A DNA stretch of 64,000 nt from the NCBI GenBank assembly GCA_965216445.1, contig OZ244166.1:2480001-2544000 (forward strand), read 5' to 3'. Shown here in pieces: positions 1 to 8,350 of the stretch; position 1 is the first letter of the stretch, and each line of letters begins with the position of its first letter. The notes under the pieces were generated by a model that did no database searches, was not told where the DNA came from, and saw nothing but the letters and a program-made list of their open reading frames with translations. Made by a program: the position numbers and the translations under genes. Origin of the DNA: MA-ANB-1 sp965216445. GTDB taxonomy: Bacteria; Actinomycetota; Acidimicrobiia; Spongiisociales; ZC4RG35.

Positions 1-1
1 T

Positions 2-949
2 CAAGCCGGTGACTTCGTAGGCGACCCCAATCGCGTGACGGTTTCGATCGCGACCGGGATCGGGGGCCTGGAGTCTCTCGAGATTCTCGTCAACGAAAGC
101 CAAAAGGACGAACCGCGGGTGAACCCATTCATGGTTCCGATGATGATGGCGAATGCCGCGGCGGCTGCTATCTCAATCAAATACGGATTCGGAGGGCAAG
201 CCAACACACCAGTCGTTGCTTGTGCGGCGGGATCTCAGTCAGTACTCGATGGTTTGCGTCAGATCCAATGGGGTTACGCCGACGTTGCCGTTGTGGGCGG
301 TACCGAGGCAGCAGCGCGACGTTCGGCGCGTGAGGGGTTCGCTGCTGCTCGTGCCTTGTCGAAATCGGGTGTGGCCCGCCCGTTCGATGTAGACCGTGAC
401 GGGTTTGTCATGGGTGAGGGCGGAGCGATCCTCGTTCTCGAGGAAATGGAGAGGGCCACGGCAAGGGGAGCAACCATCCTTGCTGAAGTCCTCGGCGGAG
501 CGTCAACCGCCGATGCGCACCACATAACGGCACCCCATCCCGAAGGTGAAGGTGCAGAGCGGGCCATGCGTTTGGCAATGGAAGACGCTGGGCTGAAGCC
601 GGCCGACATCGGGTATATCAACGCTCATGGAACGGGAACCGATCTCAACGACAGAACCGAGGGCCTCGTCGTGGAGCGAGTCTTCGGGCAGAACCAGCCC
701 GCGGTTTCGTCCATCAAAGGGACAACGGGTCACGGTCTTGGTGCGTCTGGCTCCATAGAAGCGGTGGTTGTCGTCGAGTCCATCGCGCGTGGGGAGCTGT
801 TGCCAAACCTCGGTTTGGAGAATCAGGACCCGGAGATCCCGCTGATTGACATTGTCGACTCCAACCGAGTCTGGGAACCCCGCCCCACTCTCTCCAACTC
901 GTTTGGCTTTGGCGGCCACAACACCGTGCTCGCCTTCGCCCCGGTTTAA
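2..949 (+). CDS. fabF: Beta-ketoacyl-ACP synthase II (FabF-type), 5' end outside window
   Basis: C-terminal three quarters of a condensing enzyme that extends acyl-ACP with malonyl-ACP in fatty acid synthesis. The frame is open to the window edge and FabF proteins are about 410 residues, so the true start lies upstream; the GTG at 35 is internal. The catalytic triad is visible: Cys in VVACAAGS, first His in NAHGTGT, second His in TTGHGLGASG. The glycine-rich C-terminal NSFGFGGHN block is complete. The usual Lys-Ser ahead of the second His reads IKGTTGH, so KS is replaced by KG. No other fatty acid gene is visible in the window. It is followed by a hairpin terminator at 970. A polyketide-type KS is possible but less likely. 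Confidence 0.9.
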   Translation, partial: QAGDFVGDPNRVTVSIATGIGGLESLEILVNESQKDEPRVNPFMVPMMMANAAAAAISIKYGFGGQANTPVVACAAGSQSVLDGLRQIQWGYADVAVVGGTEAAARRSAREGFAAARALSKSGVARPFDVDRDGFVMGEGGAILVLEEMERATARGATILAEVLGGASTADAHHITAPHPEGEGAERAMRLAMEDAGLKPADIGYINAHGTGTDLNDRTEGLVVERVFGQNQPAVSSIKGTTGHGLGASGSIEAVVVVESIARGELLPNLGLENQDPEIPLIDIVDSNRVWEPRPTLSNSFGFGGHNTVLAFAPV

Positions 950-953
950 CCGC

Positions 954-1005
954 GTTCCTTAGGAACAGGCGGCCAGATGTGGCCGGTTTTCTGCATAGAA
1001 GGGCC
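954..1005 (+). repeat. 52-bp dispersed palindromic repeat, copy A
   Basis: This stretch aligns without gaps to 10751-10802 at about 38 of 52 positions. Shared blocks are GTTCCT, AGGA, the CGGCCA/TGGCCG stem, TTTT and a final GGCC. Both copies lie directly after the stop codon of a plus-strand gene and both contain an intrinsic-terminator-like hairpin. Confidence 0.55.
970..990 (+). terminator. Rho-independent terminator after fabF
   Basis: Stem CGGCCA (970-975) pairs with TGGCCG (980-985) around a GATG loop and is followed by GTTTTC. It separates the ketosynthase from the thiamine riboswitch operon. Confidence 0.65.
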
Positions 1006-1047
1006 CCTTTCGGCAACGCGAGAACCGGCGCTACCATCGTCGCTGAT

Positions 1048-1140
<93 letters not shown>

Positions 1141-1166
1141 CAGGACTCCCGCATCAAGGAGAAATG

Positions 1167-2207
1167 ATGCGGAAAGTGACAACCCTGCTGGCAGTGCTCT
1201 CGATCCTGGGTACTGCATGCACTAGCGAGCCCGCCGCACAGCCGGACACACTGAAAGTCGTCGCCCACGACTCCTTTGCAGATGCAGTGACCGACCAGAC
1301 ATTTGAGGCCTTCACCAGCGAAACGGGAATCGAGGTCGAGGTTTTGGCCGCGGGTGACGCCGGATCAATGGTCACCCAGGCGGTTCTGACCGCCGGCAAT
1401 CCAGTCGCCGACGTCATGTTCGGCGTGGATGACACGTTCCTCTCTCGGGCTCTCGATGGTGAGATCTTTGCCGAGCACCGCTCACCACTCCTCGACGATG
1501 TGGTCGATGGTTTGACTCTCGGACCTGAAGACAGGGTCACACCCATCAGCTATGGAGACGTCTGTCTCAATTACGAAAAGGCATGGTTCGAGTCGACACA
1601 GCTCCATATCCCGACCCGTCTGGATGACCTTCGGGTCAACATCTATGCCGGAGCGATGGTTGTCGAGCACCCCGCCACTTCCTCACCAGGGTTGGCGTTC
1701 ATGCTTGCCACGATTGATGAATTCGGTGAGGAGGGATGGCTCGATTACTGGACTGATCTCAAGCTTGCTGGAGTGAAAGTGGCCCCGGACTGGACAACCG
1801 CCTACTACGGCGACTTCCGGCTCTACGGAGGTGACCGCCCCATTGTCGTGTCCTACGCCTCGTCTCCTCCGGCCGAAGTGATCTTCGCAGACCAGCCGTT
1901 GGATGATGCGCCGTCCGGTGTCATCGAAGCAGGCTGCTATCGCCAGGTGGAGTTTGCAGGGGTCTTGGATGGAACCGACTATCCAGAAGCCGCAGGTGAG
2001 CTCGTCGATTTCATGCTTTCTGTCGAATTCCAGGAGACGATCCCCCTTACTTGGTTTGTGTTCCCTGCGAATACCAAAGCCCAGCTTCCCCAAGAATTCA
2101 TCGACCACACGGTGATACCCGAATCCCCGTCCCAGCTCGATCCCGACTACGTCGCCGAGAACCGGGAGACTTGGATTCGGCAGTGGTCTGAGGTCATGGA
2201 AGGTTGA
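1167..2207 (+). CDS. thiB: Thiamine ABC transporter, substrate-binding lipoprotein
   Basis: Periplasmic-type binding protein of 346 residues that delivers thiamine to the ThiP permease. The N-terminus is a lipoprotein signal (hydrophobic LLAVLSILGTAC), so it is anchored outside the membrane. Family features include KVVAHDSFA near the mature N-terminus and the NPVADVMFGVDDTFL segment. Two ATGs are adjacent (1164 and 1167). AAGGAG at 1156-1161 is only 2 nt from the first and 5 nt from the second, so 1167 is preferred. It lies directly behind a TPP riboswitch and its TGA overlaps the thiP start by 4 nt, so it is the first gene of a thiBPQ operon repressed by TPP. Confidence 0.93.
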   Translation: MRKVTTLLAVLSILGTACTSEPAAQPDTLKVVAHDSFADAVTDQTFEAFTSETGIEVEVLAAGDAGSMVTQAVLTAGNPVADVMFGVDDTFLSRALDGEIFAEHRSPLLDDVVDGLTLGPEDRVTPISYGDVCLNYEKAWFESTQLHIPTRLDDLRVNIYAGAMVVEHPATSSPGLAFMLATIDEFGEEGWLDYWTDLKLAGVKVAPDWTTAYYGDFRLYGGDRPIVVSYASSPPAEVIFADQPLDDAPSGVIEAGCYRQVEFAGVLDGTDYPEAAGELVDFMLSVEFQETIPLTWFVFPANTKAQLPQEFIDHTVIPESPSQLDPDYVAENRETWIRQWSEVMEG

Positions 2208-3751
2208 CCAAGAGATTCAGTTGGGGATGGTTTGTAGTCGCTGCGATTCCGGTTGGCTTCCTCGGGTATTTCTTCGTGTACCCGCTGACTCGGATCCTCT
2301 CGTTGGGGCTCTCCGAGATTGGCGTCGGTTTCTCCGGGGTTGAGAATCGTCTAATCCGAGTGGGATGGTTCACAGTTCTGCAGGCGACTCTGTCGACCGG
2401 GCTCACCTTTGTCGCTGCAGCACCGATGACCTGGGCCGTAGGGCGCTTCGAGTTCAAGGGGAGGAAACTGGCGATGGCGCTCGTGACCGTCCCCTTTGTG
2501 CTCCCCACCGTCGTCGTCGGCACGGCATTCGTCGCCCTGGGATGGCGCGATTCGCTGGGTGCAATTCTCGCTGCTCATGTGTTCTTCAACGTTGCCGTGG
2601 TTGTCCGAACTGTTGGTTCACAGTGGCGGCGATTGAACCCCGACCTCATCGCCGCTGCGGCCACACTCGGTGCGTCACCACGCCAGATCCTGAGACGAAT
2701 CACCCTGCCACTGCTGAAACCGTCGCTCGCGGCGGCTGCATCAATCGTCTTCTTGTTCACGTTCACGTCGTTCGGCGTGGTCCTGATTCTCGGTGGATTC
2801 CAGTTCGCGACGCTCGAGGTCGAGATCTACAGACAAGCCATCGTCTTATTCGATCTTCCCCTGGCAGCAGCCCTCGCGATCATCCAGCTACTGGGGGTAT
2901 CCCTCGCCCTCTTCTTCTACTCTCGGTACCAGGAACGCCACTCGTCATCGTGGGAGATGGCACCGGATCAGTCATTGCCAGCGCCCACAGGTAGATCGCT
3001 AATCTGGGTGTCCGCTGCGGTCACCACGACTTTGGCACTACTCGCCGTCCCCGTTGGCGTGCTCGTCGTGAGGTCGCTCGGATCCTTTGGACCGTTGTTC
3101 ACCACCGACCTGCTCGTGGGGAGCCCCGTCGAGGCGATACGCAACAGCCTGCTTACAGCCGCTGGCGCCACAACAATCGCTCTGATCGTCGGCCTCCTCG
3201 CCGCCACCTACGTCGAAAGACGCAAAGGGGCCTTGTCGCAATGGTTCGACGCCACTCTCATGCTCCCGTTGGGAACTTCGGCTGTTGCGATCGGTCTGGG
3301 TTTCGTTGTGGCCCTCGATTGGCCCTTCGACCTGAGAGCTTCGCTCGTGTTGGTGCCGATTGCCCACGCCCTTGTGGCAATACCCTTTGTCGTCCGCATC
3401 ACTCTCCCGGTAATGCGAACTATCGAGCCAGATCTGCGACACGCCGCCGCCACCCTCGGCGCACGCCCTTTGCGGGTCTGGCGGAGGGTGGACTTTCCGC
3501 TGATCAGCCGGGCAGCTCTTGTCGCAACAGGCTTCTCGCTAGCGATTTCGCTCGGCGAGTTTGGTGCTACCACCTTTGTCGCTCGGCCCAACACGGCCAC
3601 GATTCCCACGATGATCTTCAGGCTGCTCTCCCGTCCGGGATCGTCCTCATTCGGCATGGCGATGGCGCTTTCGGTCTTGCTTGCGGGGCTCACAACCGCC
3701 ATCGTCCTATCAGTGGACCGCTTCCGAGCCGGGGATGTCGGTTCGTTCTGA
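2204..3751 (+). CDS. thiP: Thiamine ABC transporter, fused permease
   Basis: Membrane component of 515 residues with about twelve predicted membrane segments. It is a head-to-tail fusion of two permease halves, as in known ThiP proteins. Each half carries an EAA-type loop that contacts the ATPase: AAATLGASPRQILRRI in the first half and AAATLGARPLRVWRRV in the second. The start is TTG at 2204, overlapping the thiB stop (TTGA), which indicates translational coupling. It ends in TGATG, sharing its A with the ATG of thiQ. Confidence 0.93.
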   Translation: MTKRFSWGWFVVAAIPVGFLGYFFVYPLTRILSLGLSEIGVGFSGVENRLIRVGWFTVLQATLSTGLTFVAAAPMTWAVGRFEFKGRKLAMALVTVPFVLPTVVVGTAFVALGWRDSLGAILAAHVFFNVAVVVRTVGSQWRRLNPDLIAAAATLGASPRQILRRITLPLLKPSLAAAASIVFLFTFTSFGVVLILGGFQFATLEVEIYRQAIVLFDLPLAAALAIIQLLGVSLALFFYSRYQERHSSSWEMAPDQSLPAPTGRSLIWVSAAVTTTLALLAVPVGVLVVRSLGSFGPLFTTDLLVGSPVEAIRNSLLTAAGATTIALIVGLLAATYVERRKGALSQWFDATLMLPLGTSAVAIGLGFVVALDWPFDLRASLVLVPIAHALVAIPFVVRITLPVMRTIEPDLRHAAATLGARPLRVWRRVDFPLISRAALVATGFSLAISLGEFGATTFVARPNTATIPTMIFRLLSRPGSSSFGMAMALSVLLAGLTTAIVLSVDRFRAGDVGSF

Positions 3752-4434
3752 TGCTCTCCATACGTGATGTAAGTGTTGAGTTGGGTGGGGAGAGGATTCT
3801 TCACGCCATCAACCTCGACGTCGCCCGCGGAGAAATCCTGGGCATTCTCGGACCATCAGGATCGGGCAAGTCCACACTCCTACGATGTGTGGCTGGGATC
3901 GTGGAGACGGCTTCAGGCTCAATCTCGTGGAATGGCGAGGAGCTGGGATCGACCCCGACCCATCTCCGCAGGTTTGGCCTCATGTTTCAAGGCTTTGCCC
4001 TATTCCCCCACCTGACCGTCGGCGAGAACGTGGCGTTTGGTGTCACCAGCGATCAGGAACGCGCCGTGGACGAAGCGTTGGCTTGGGTGGGGATGGAGGG
4101 CTTCACGGACCGGAGTGTCGATGATCTCTCCGGTGGTGAAAAGCAGAGAGTCGCCCTTGCTCGAACGCTTGCTGCCCGGCCGAGACTGGTGATGCTTGAC
4201 GAGCCCCTGGGTGCCCTCGACCGCAACCTCAGGGAACGTCTGGTGGACGACACCCGGGCGTTGCTCCTCGATCGCGATGCGACCGCCATCGTGGTCACTC
4301 ATGACAAAGACGAAGCCGCAGCAATCTGCGATCGCCTGGCGTTGATGAGAGAGGGTCGAATCGTTCAGACCGGGACACTGCAGGAGCTCACCGAACATCC
4401 AGTCGACGAATGGGTGGTGGACTTCCTTCGATGA
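3751..4434 (+). CDS. thiQ: Thiamine ABC transporter, ATP-binding protein
   Basis: Cytoplasmic ATPase of 227 residues that energises thiamine import. Walker A is GPSGSGKS, the Q-loop segment is LMFQGFALFPHLTV, the ABC signature is LSGGEKQR and Walker B is RLVMLDEP, followed by the H-loop IVVTHD. The open frame extends far upstream inside thiP, but the ATG at 3751 overlapping the thiP stop gives the normal ThiQ length and N-terminus. Last gene of the riboswitch operon; a repeat and a strong terminator follow. Confidence 0.93.
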   Translation: MLSIRDVSVELGGERILHAINLDVARGEILGILGPSGSGKSTLLRCVAGIVETASGSISWNGEELGSTPTHLRRFGLMFQGFALFPHLTVGENVAFGVTSDQERAVDEALAWVGMEGFTDRSVDDLSGGEKQRVALARTLAARPRLVMLDEPLGALDRNLRERLVDDTRALLLDRDATAIVVTHDKDEAAAICDRLALMREGRIVQTGTLQELTEHPVDEWVVDFLR

Positions 4435-4441
4435 TCCCCAT

Positions 4442-4489
4442 TTCTGTGTCGATCTTTGCCCGGACGGCTGGCAACAAATCAGCACAAAA
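4442..4489 (+). repeat. 48-bp dispersed repeat at gene end, copy A
   Basis: Begins TTCTGTGTCGATC (4442-4454) and ends GCACAAAA (4482-4489) with a 27-nt centre containing TTGCCCGGACG. The same blocks at the same spacing recur at 51227-51274, about 36 of 48 positions identical. The centre also matches the reverse complement of the other copy, and the ends form an imperfect inverted repeat (TTCTGTG / CACAAAA), so the element is roughly palindromic. It lies 7 nt after the thiQ stop, between convergent genes. Confidence 0.5.
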
Positions 4490-4501
4490 GGTTGGAAAGT
4501 G

Positions 4502-4532
4502 AAAGGTCCCGGTCGTGGAACCGGGACCTTTT
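4502..4532 (+). terminator. Terminator after thiBPQ (possibly bidirectional)
   Basis: Stem AAAGGTCCCGG (4502-4512) pairs with CCGGGACCTTTT (4521-4532) around a short loop. The T-run follows on the plus strand and an A-run precedes it, so it can serve both thiQ and the convergent gene that ends at 4560. Confidence 0.85.
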
Positions 4533-4559
4533 CTGAGCGCAGCTGGGAGGAGAGGTTGG

Positions 4560-5207
4560 TCAGGCAGCGTCGCCTGAATCAGACTGCGACTCTCTTAGTT
4601 CCCGAAGCTCGTCGATGGTGATCACACCGTCTTCGAGGTATTCGGAGACATCTACTTGCTTGAGGGGGTGGTCCTCACCAAGGCTGTCGTACTCCTCTTG
4701 ATCGATACCCCCGTCGTCGAGAAGTGCGCCAAACCGTGCGCCTCGTTTGAAGAAGTCCCTGCGTGGGTGGGGCTTGGCCTCCTGGAGTTCTTCCAGAGTC
4801 AACTGCCCATCCTCGAGTGCTTCAGCAAACGGACCGTCAGGATCGTTGAACGGGTGGGTGTCAGAGAGTTGTGCGAGTTCGTCGGCGGTAATCACTCCAT
4901 CTTCGAGGAAACCTTCGATCAACGCCCTGATCTCTTCCAGCTCGGCTTTGAGAGCTTCGGCTTTCGCAGTGAGAGCTTCGACAATCGCATCAGCCTGGCC
5001 CTGATCAATGGTCCCGTCTGCGACGAGTTCGGCGAGGACATCCTCGAGAAAGGCGCTATGCCTATGGAACGGTCGGACATCGTTTTCCTCCGTGGGGTCT
5101 GTTTCCTGTGCTTCGGCGACGGCCGGATTCGAGATGGCGGCAGTTGCAAAACCAGCCCCCACAAGCAGTCCGCCGGCGACAGTTGCGGCTATGACCTTTT
5201 CCTTCAT
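4560..5207 (-). CDS. Secreted acidic protein with 30-residue DGxIT repeats
   Basis: 215 residues of unknown function. Residues 1-34 are a Sec signal peptide ending AVAEA before QE. The mature part is acidic and helical, with a repeated turn motif of the form L-x-DG-x-I/L-T/D-x-x-E-L at residues 61, 101, 131, 162 and 191, a period of about 30. The helix-DG-turn-helix units resemble short DUF2680/SHOCT-like or degenerate EF-hand-like segments, but the loops are too short for classical EF-hands. AAGGAG precedes the ATG at 5207. It stands alone, convergent to thiQ. Role not inferred beyond an exported, possibly cation- or protein-binding protein. Confidence 0.75.
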   Translation of the reverse strand: MKEKVIAATVAGGLLVGAGFATAAISNPAVAEAQETDPTEENDVRPFHRHSAFLEDVLAELVADGTIDQGQADAIVEALTAKAEALKAELEEIRALIEGFLEDGVITADELAQLSDTHPFNDPDGPFAEALEDGQLTLEELQEAKPHPRRDFFKRGARFGALLDDGGIDQEEYDSLGEDHPLKQVDVSEYLEDGVITIDELRELRESQSDSGDAA

Positions 5208-5300
5208 ATCGGTGGCTCCTTATCAACCTGGTACCAAGAAGTATTCGGGATACTTGTTAGAGCTTGATGAAGCGGGTGTCCTGCTTTGGTAAGGACAAAG

Positions 5301-5735
5301 TCACCGTTGAGGGTGGCGAATGCGCTCCATTTCCTCAACGAATTCGGGAGGAATCCGGCGGGGGCGACCGTTCAGATCGGTGAAGGCGGCCGTCACTTCG
5401 AGCTCGGCAACAACCTCGTCGCCCCGGAACATCACCTGGTGCCAGGTCGACTTGACTCTCCCGACCTCCTCGATCCAGGTCCGGATCCTCAGCTCTTGGC
5501 CGTAGGTGGCGGCCGCGACAAAACGCGCCTTGATCTCGACCACTACAAATTGGTTGCCTTTCTGCTTCATGATGTCGAGACCCCAACCCATATCGGTCAG
5601 ATACTCGATGCGCGCCGTTTCGAAATAGCCGAAGTAGTTGGTGTGGTTGACGTGGTCATACGGATCAAGTTCGTAGAAGCGCACCTTGACGGTCGTGCTG
5701 TGAACTTCCTGATTCGTGGGGATCTGGCCTACCAC
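5301..5735 (-). CDS. Acyl-CoA thioesterase, 4HBT hotdog fold (YbgC/FadM type)
   Basis: 144-residue single hotdog-domain protein expected to hydrolyse acyl-CoA thioesters in the cytoplasm. The family active-site region is VRFYELDPYDHVNHTNYFGYFE, represented by D-P-Y-D-H-V-N near residues 24-30 with the Asp and the HVN pattern of 4-hydroxybenzoyl-CoA thioesterase-like enzymes. The rest (FVVVEIKARFVAAATYGQEL) matches the second strand block. The start is GTG at 5735 preceded by GGGAG. Divergent from the oxidoreductase at 5780 with only 44 bp between, so the promoters overlap. Substrate unknown. Confidence 0.85.
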   Translation of the reverse strand: MVGQIPTNQEVHSTTVKVRFYELDPYDHVNHTNYFGYFETARIEYLTDMGWGLDIMKQKGNQFVVVEIKARFVAAATYGQELRIRTWIEEVGRVKSTWHQVMFRGDEVVAELEVTAAFTDLNGRPRRIPPEFVEEMERIRHPQR

Positions 5736-5779
5736 TTCAACTCCCGATTGACCACAGGTAGGAGGCTACCCTCGCGGCA

Positions 5780-6790
5780 ATGAAGGCCTGGCACCTAACC
5801 GACACGACAGGACCGGACGCTCTGGAGATGGTCGACGTCGAGGAACCGTCGCCCGGACCGGGCGAGGTTCGGATCAAACTGAAATACAGCGGCATCAATC
5901 ACCTCGACCTATGGGTCAGCCGCGGGCTACCCAAACCGCACAAGTTGCCCCATATCCTCGGGGCCGACGGAGCCGGCGTTGTGGACGCAATCGGCGAGGG
6001 AGTCGCCGGGTTCGATATCGGTGATGAGATCATTGTCGACCCATCGATGTCGTGTGGGTCTTGTGAGGCGTGTCGACGTGAAGAAGTTGTGTACTGCCGG
6101 GAGTATCGAATCCTCGGGGAGCACCTCGATGGCACATTCACCGAATCGGTGGTCATCCCCACGATCAACGCCGTTCGGAAACCAAAGGCCATCGACTGGG
6201 AGGTGGCGGGCAGCTTCGGTCTGGCGACGGTGACTGCGTTGAGGATGCTGGAACGGACCGACATGCGACTCGGCCAGAGAGTTCTTGTGGTTGGTATCGG
6301 TGGTGGCGTGTCAACGGCAGCAATGTCGCTTGCCTTGGGGATCGGCGCCGAGGTTTACGTGACGTCGAGATCTCAATCCAAGATCGACTGGGCGATTGAG
6401 CAGGGTGCGACTGCCGGATTCCTCTCTGACTCTGACTTCGGCAAGCAGATGACCGAGCTTGGGGGCGCTCACGTCGTCATTGAGAACGTTGGTCCCGACA
6501 CGCTCCGCCAGTCGATGAAGGCCGCGGTACCCGGGGGCCGGATTGCGATATGCGGAGCTACCAGCGGTCCCAAGGTTGAGATGAACCTCCCCTACGTTTG
6601 GTTCAAACAGCTGGAGTTGATTGGCTCCTCGATGGGAAACCACGCCCAATTCCACCGCGCGGCCAATTTCCTTCGACTCGGAAAGGCCAAGGGATATGTG
6701 GACCGGGTGTTCGACTTCGACGACCTCCCGGCAGCGATGGCACACCTCGACTCCGGGGCCCAAATTGGGAAAGTCGTGGTGAGTCGCTGA
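5780..6790 (+). CDS. Zinc-type alcohol dehydrogenase-like (quinone oxidoreductase) protein
   Basis: 336-residue MDR-superfamily oxidoreductase with an N-terminal GroES-like domain and a C-terminal Rossmann domain (VLVVGIGGGVSTAA, NAD(P)H binding). The structural-zinc lobe is intact: four cysteines in CGSCEACRREEVVYC. The catalytic-zinc ligands of true alcohol dehydrogenases are not: the usual Cys is Asn in GINHLDLW and the usual His-Glu is Ala-Asp in GADGAGVV. It therefore probably acts as a zinc-independent NADPH:quinone or enone reductase (inference). A single gene; an ArsR gene follows after 58 bp. Confidence 0.85.
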   Translation: MKAWHLTDTTGPDALEMVDVEEPSPGPGEVRIKLKYSGINHLDLWVSRGLPKPHKLPHILGADGAGVVDAIGEGVAGFDIGDEIIVDPSMSCGSCEACRREEVVYCREYRILGEHLDGTFTESVVIPTINAVRKPKAIDWEVAGSFGLATVTALRMLERTDMRLGQRVLVVGIGGGVSTAAMSLALGIGAEVYVTSRSQSKIDWAIEQGATAGFLSDSDFGKQMTELGGAHVVIENVGPDTLRQSMKAAVPGGRIAICGATSGPKVEMNLPYVWFKQLELIGSSMGNHAQFHRAANFLRLGKAKGYVDRVFDFDDLPAAMAHLDSGAQIGKVVVSR

Positions 6791-6811
6791 CGCAGCGGCG
6801 AGCCTATTTCG

Positions 6812-6840
6812 CTTGTGCCTAAAATACTTGTGTCTAAAAT
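6812..6840 (+). promoter_or_regulatory. Tandem 15-bp direct repeats forming promoter/operator of arsR-type gene
   Basis: CTTGTGCCTAAAAT (6812-6825) and CTTGTGTCTAAAAT (6827-6840) differ at one base and repeat with period 15. TAAAAT at 6835-6840 fits a -10 box with TTGTGC (6813-6818) as a -35 at 16-bp spacing. The start codon is only 8 nt further, so the transcript would be nearly leaderless. The repeats could be the autoregulatory operator of the ArsR protein (inference). Confidence 0.5.
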
Positions 6841-6848
6841 GAGAGCGT

Positions 6849-7148
6849 ATGGACACACTGCAAGCGGTCGCTGAGCCGCGGCGTCGGCGCATGCTCCAGC
6901 TGGTATGGGACAGCGAGCTTTCGGCAGGCGAAATCGCCGACGAGTTTGACATCACGTTTGGAGCCGTGTCCCAACACCTAGCCGTCCTGCGCGATATGGG
7001 CCTGGTGTCCGTCCGGCAAGACGGCAACCATCGGTACTACCGCACTCGGAAGGAGAACCTGGGCCCCTTGCGACAGGTCCTTGAAGACATGTGGAGTGAC
7101 TCCCTGGATGAACTCGTCAGGAAGGTCGAATCCGATGAGCGACAGTAG
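6849..7148 (+). CDS. ArsR-family transcriptional regulator
   Basis: 99-residue winged helix-turn-helix protein. The recognition region reads AGEIADEFDITFGAVSQHLAVLRDMGLVSVRQDGNHRYY, represented by the canonical S-Q-H-L-x-x-L core and the wing around residues 50-62. No metal-binding Cys pair is visible, so it is a non-metal ArsR of the type that pairs with SRPBCC proteins. It overlaps the next gene by 14 nt, so the pair is co-translated. Probably autoregulated through the tandem repeats at 6812-6840. Confidence 0.88.
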   Translation: MDTLQAVAEPRRRRMLQLVWDSELSAGEIADEFDITFGAVSQHLAVLRDMGLVSVRQDGNHRYYRTRKENLGPLRQVLEDMWSDSLDELVRKVESDERQ

Positions 7149-7578
7149 AGACCTGGTCGTTGAGCGGAGCGTTAAAGCACCCCCGGCAACCGTGTTCCAA
7201 TACCTCACGGGTTCCCAGGATTGGGCAGCATGGCAAGGTGTAGAAGCGACCATCGAGGCACAACCCGGCGGCATCTTCAAAATGTCGATGGCCAACGGGA
7301 TGACTGCGCGCGGTCAGTTTGTCGAGGTGGTGCCAAACACCAGAGTGGTGTTCACCTGGGGTTGGACGGATTATCCCGGCGTCCCTCCAGGGTCAACAAC
7401 CGTCACGATCGACCTGATCGAATCGGACAACACGACTCTGATCAGACTCACCCACTCTGGTCTACCTGCTGACGAGATCGGGCTGCATCAGATGGGTTGG
7501 AACCATCACGTACCTCGGCTGGTCATGGTCTCGGAAGGCGCAGATCCCGGACCTGACCCCGGCCCCGCGTCCGGCTAG
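7135..7578 (+). CDS. SRPBCC (AHSA1-like) domain protein
   Basis: 147-residue START/Bet v1-like ligand-binding protein. It opens with VVERSVKAPPATVFQYLTGSQDWAAWQG, of which the S-V-K-A-P and W-x-x-W-x-G positions are typical of AHSA1/SRPBCC proteins, and continues with GGIFKM and VVFTWGW strands. The ATG at 7135 lies inside the end of the ArsR gene. ArsR-SRPBCC two-gene operons are common in actinobacteria; the ligand is not known. The C-terminus is a short Pro/Gly-Asp tail. Confidence 0.85.
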   Translation: MSDSRDLVVERSVKAPPATVFQYLTGSQDWAAWQGVEATIEAQPGGIFKMSMANGMTARGQFVEVVPNTRVVFTWGWTDYPGVPPGSTTVTIDLIESDNTTLIRLTHSGLPADEIGLHQMGWNHHVPRLVMVSEGADPGPDPGPASG

Positions 7579-7582
7579 CCGA

Positions 7583-8185
7583 CTACGAAAGTAGTTGGTG
7601 TCTGCTGGCCCAGAGCAAGGCATCGGTGCGGTTGGAGACTCCAAGCCTCGTGTAGAGACTCTTGAGCTGGCGGAACATCGCACGTTCTGAGTACCCGACC
7701 CGCTCAGCCAGTTCCGCCACTGTTTCGCCCGATGCCATTGTCCGCAACCACCCGAGCTCTTCTTGACTCACAAGGGTTGCGGCGTCCTCAGGGTCGGGGA
7801 CCAGTTGGGACATTGCGGCAACAATTCTTGTGGGCAGTGCAGTCAAACCCGCGGTAGCAGAACGCAGGACGAAAGACAGCGACTCAGCACTGAAGTCTTC
7901 GTCGAGAACGCCCGTTGCACCGGATCGAACAACAAGAGCGACCGACGTAAGCGTCAGCTGAGGAATCACCACGACCACCGGAATGAATGGATGGTCTTCT
8001 GCAAACGATCCGACCGACTTCCGAACAGATTCGCCCCCCACGACCAGTACGGAACCATCGCGGGAGGGTTGAAATTCACCTAGATCGTCGACCTCGATCA
8101 CGTCAAAGCCCGAATCCCGGATTGCTGCCTGCATGCCCCGTCGCCATGTGGACGTATTGCCGAAAAGACCGATGCGATCAACCAC
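7583..8185 (-). CDS. LuxR-type response-regulator-like protein
   Basis: 200 residues. The C-terminal 65 are a LuxR-type helix-turn-helix (ELGWLRTMASGETVAELA, then SERAMFRQLKSLYTRLGVSNRT). The N-terminal 120 resemble a receiver fold (GLFGNTSTWRRGMQAAI, VVVVIPQ, GATGVLDEDFS) but lack the usual acidic pocket and phospho-accepting Asp context, so this is probably an atypical, phosphorylation-independent receiver. Start GTG at 8185. It is convergent with the SRPBCC gene, 4 bp away. No partner kinase is adjacent. Confidence 0.75.
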   Translation of the reverse strand: MVDRIGLFGNTSTWRRGMQAAIRDSGFDVIEVDDLGEFQPSRDGSVLVVGGESVRKSVGSFAEDHPFIPVVVVIPQLTLTSVALVVRSGATGVLDEDFSAESLSFVLRSATAGLTALPTRIVAAMSQLVPDPEDAATLVSQEELGWLRTMASGETVAELAERVGYSERAMFRQLKSLYTRLGVSNRTDALLWASRHQLLS

Positions 8186-8350
8186 CAGCTAACCGTACCC
8201 ACAACGCGTTGGATCCCGTGGCAGTGGGCTGCCAACACGAGACAGCCACCAACCTACGGGTGTCATTGACCGGCACCTGATTTGTGTCGGATACTGCGCG
8301 AACAGTCAGTTTTGTTGGTCCGAGGAGGACCGGAAAGGAAGAGAAGAATC

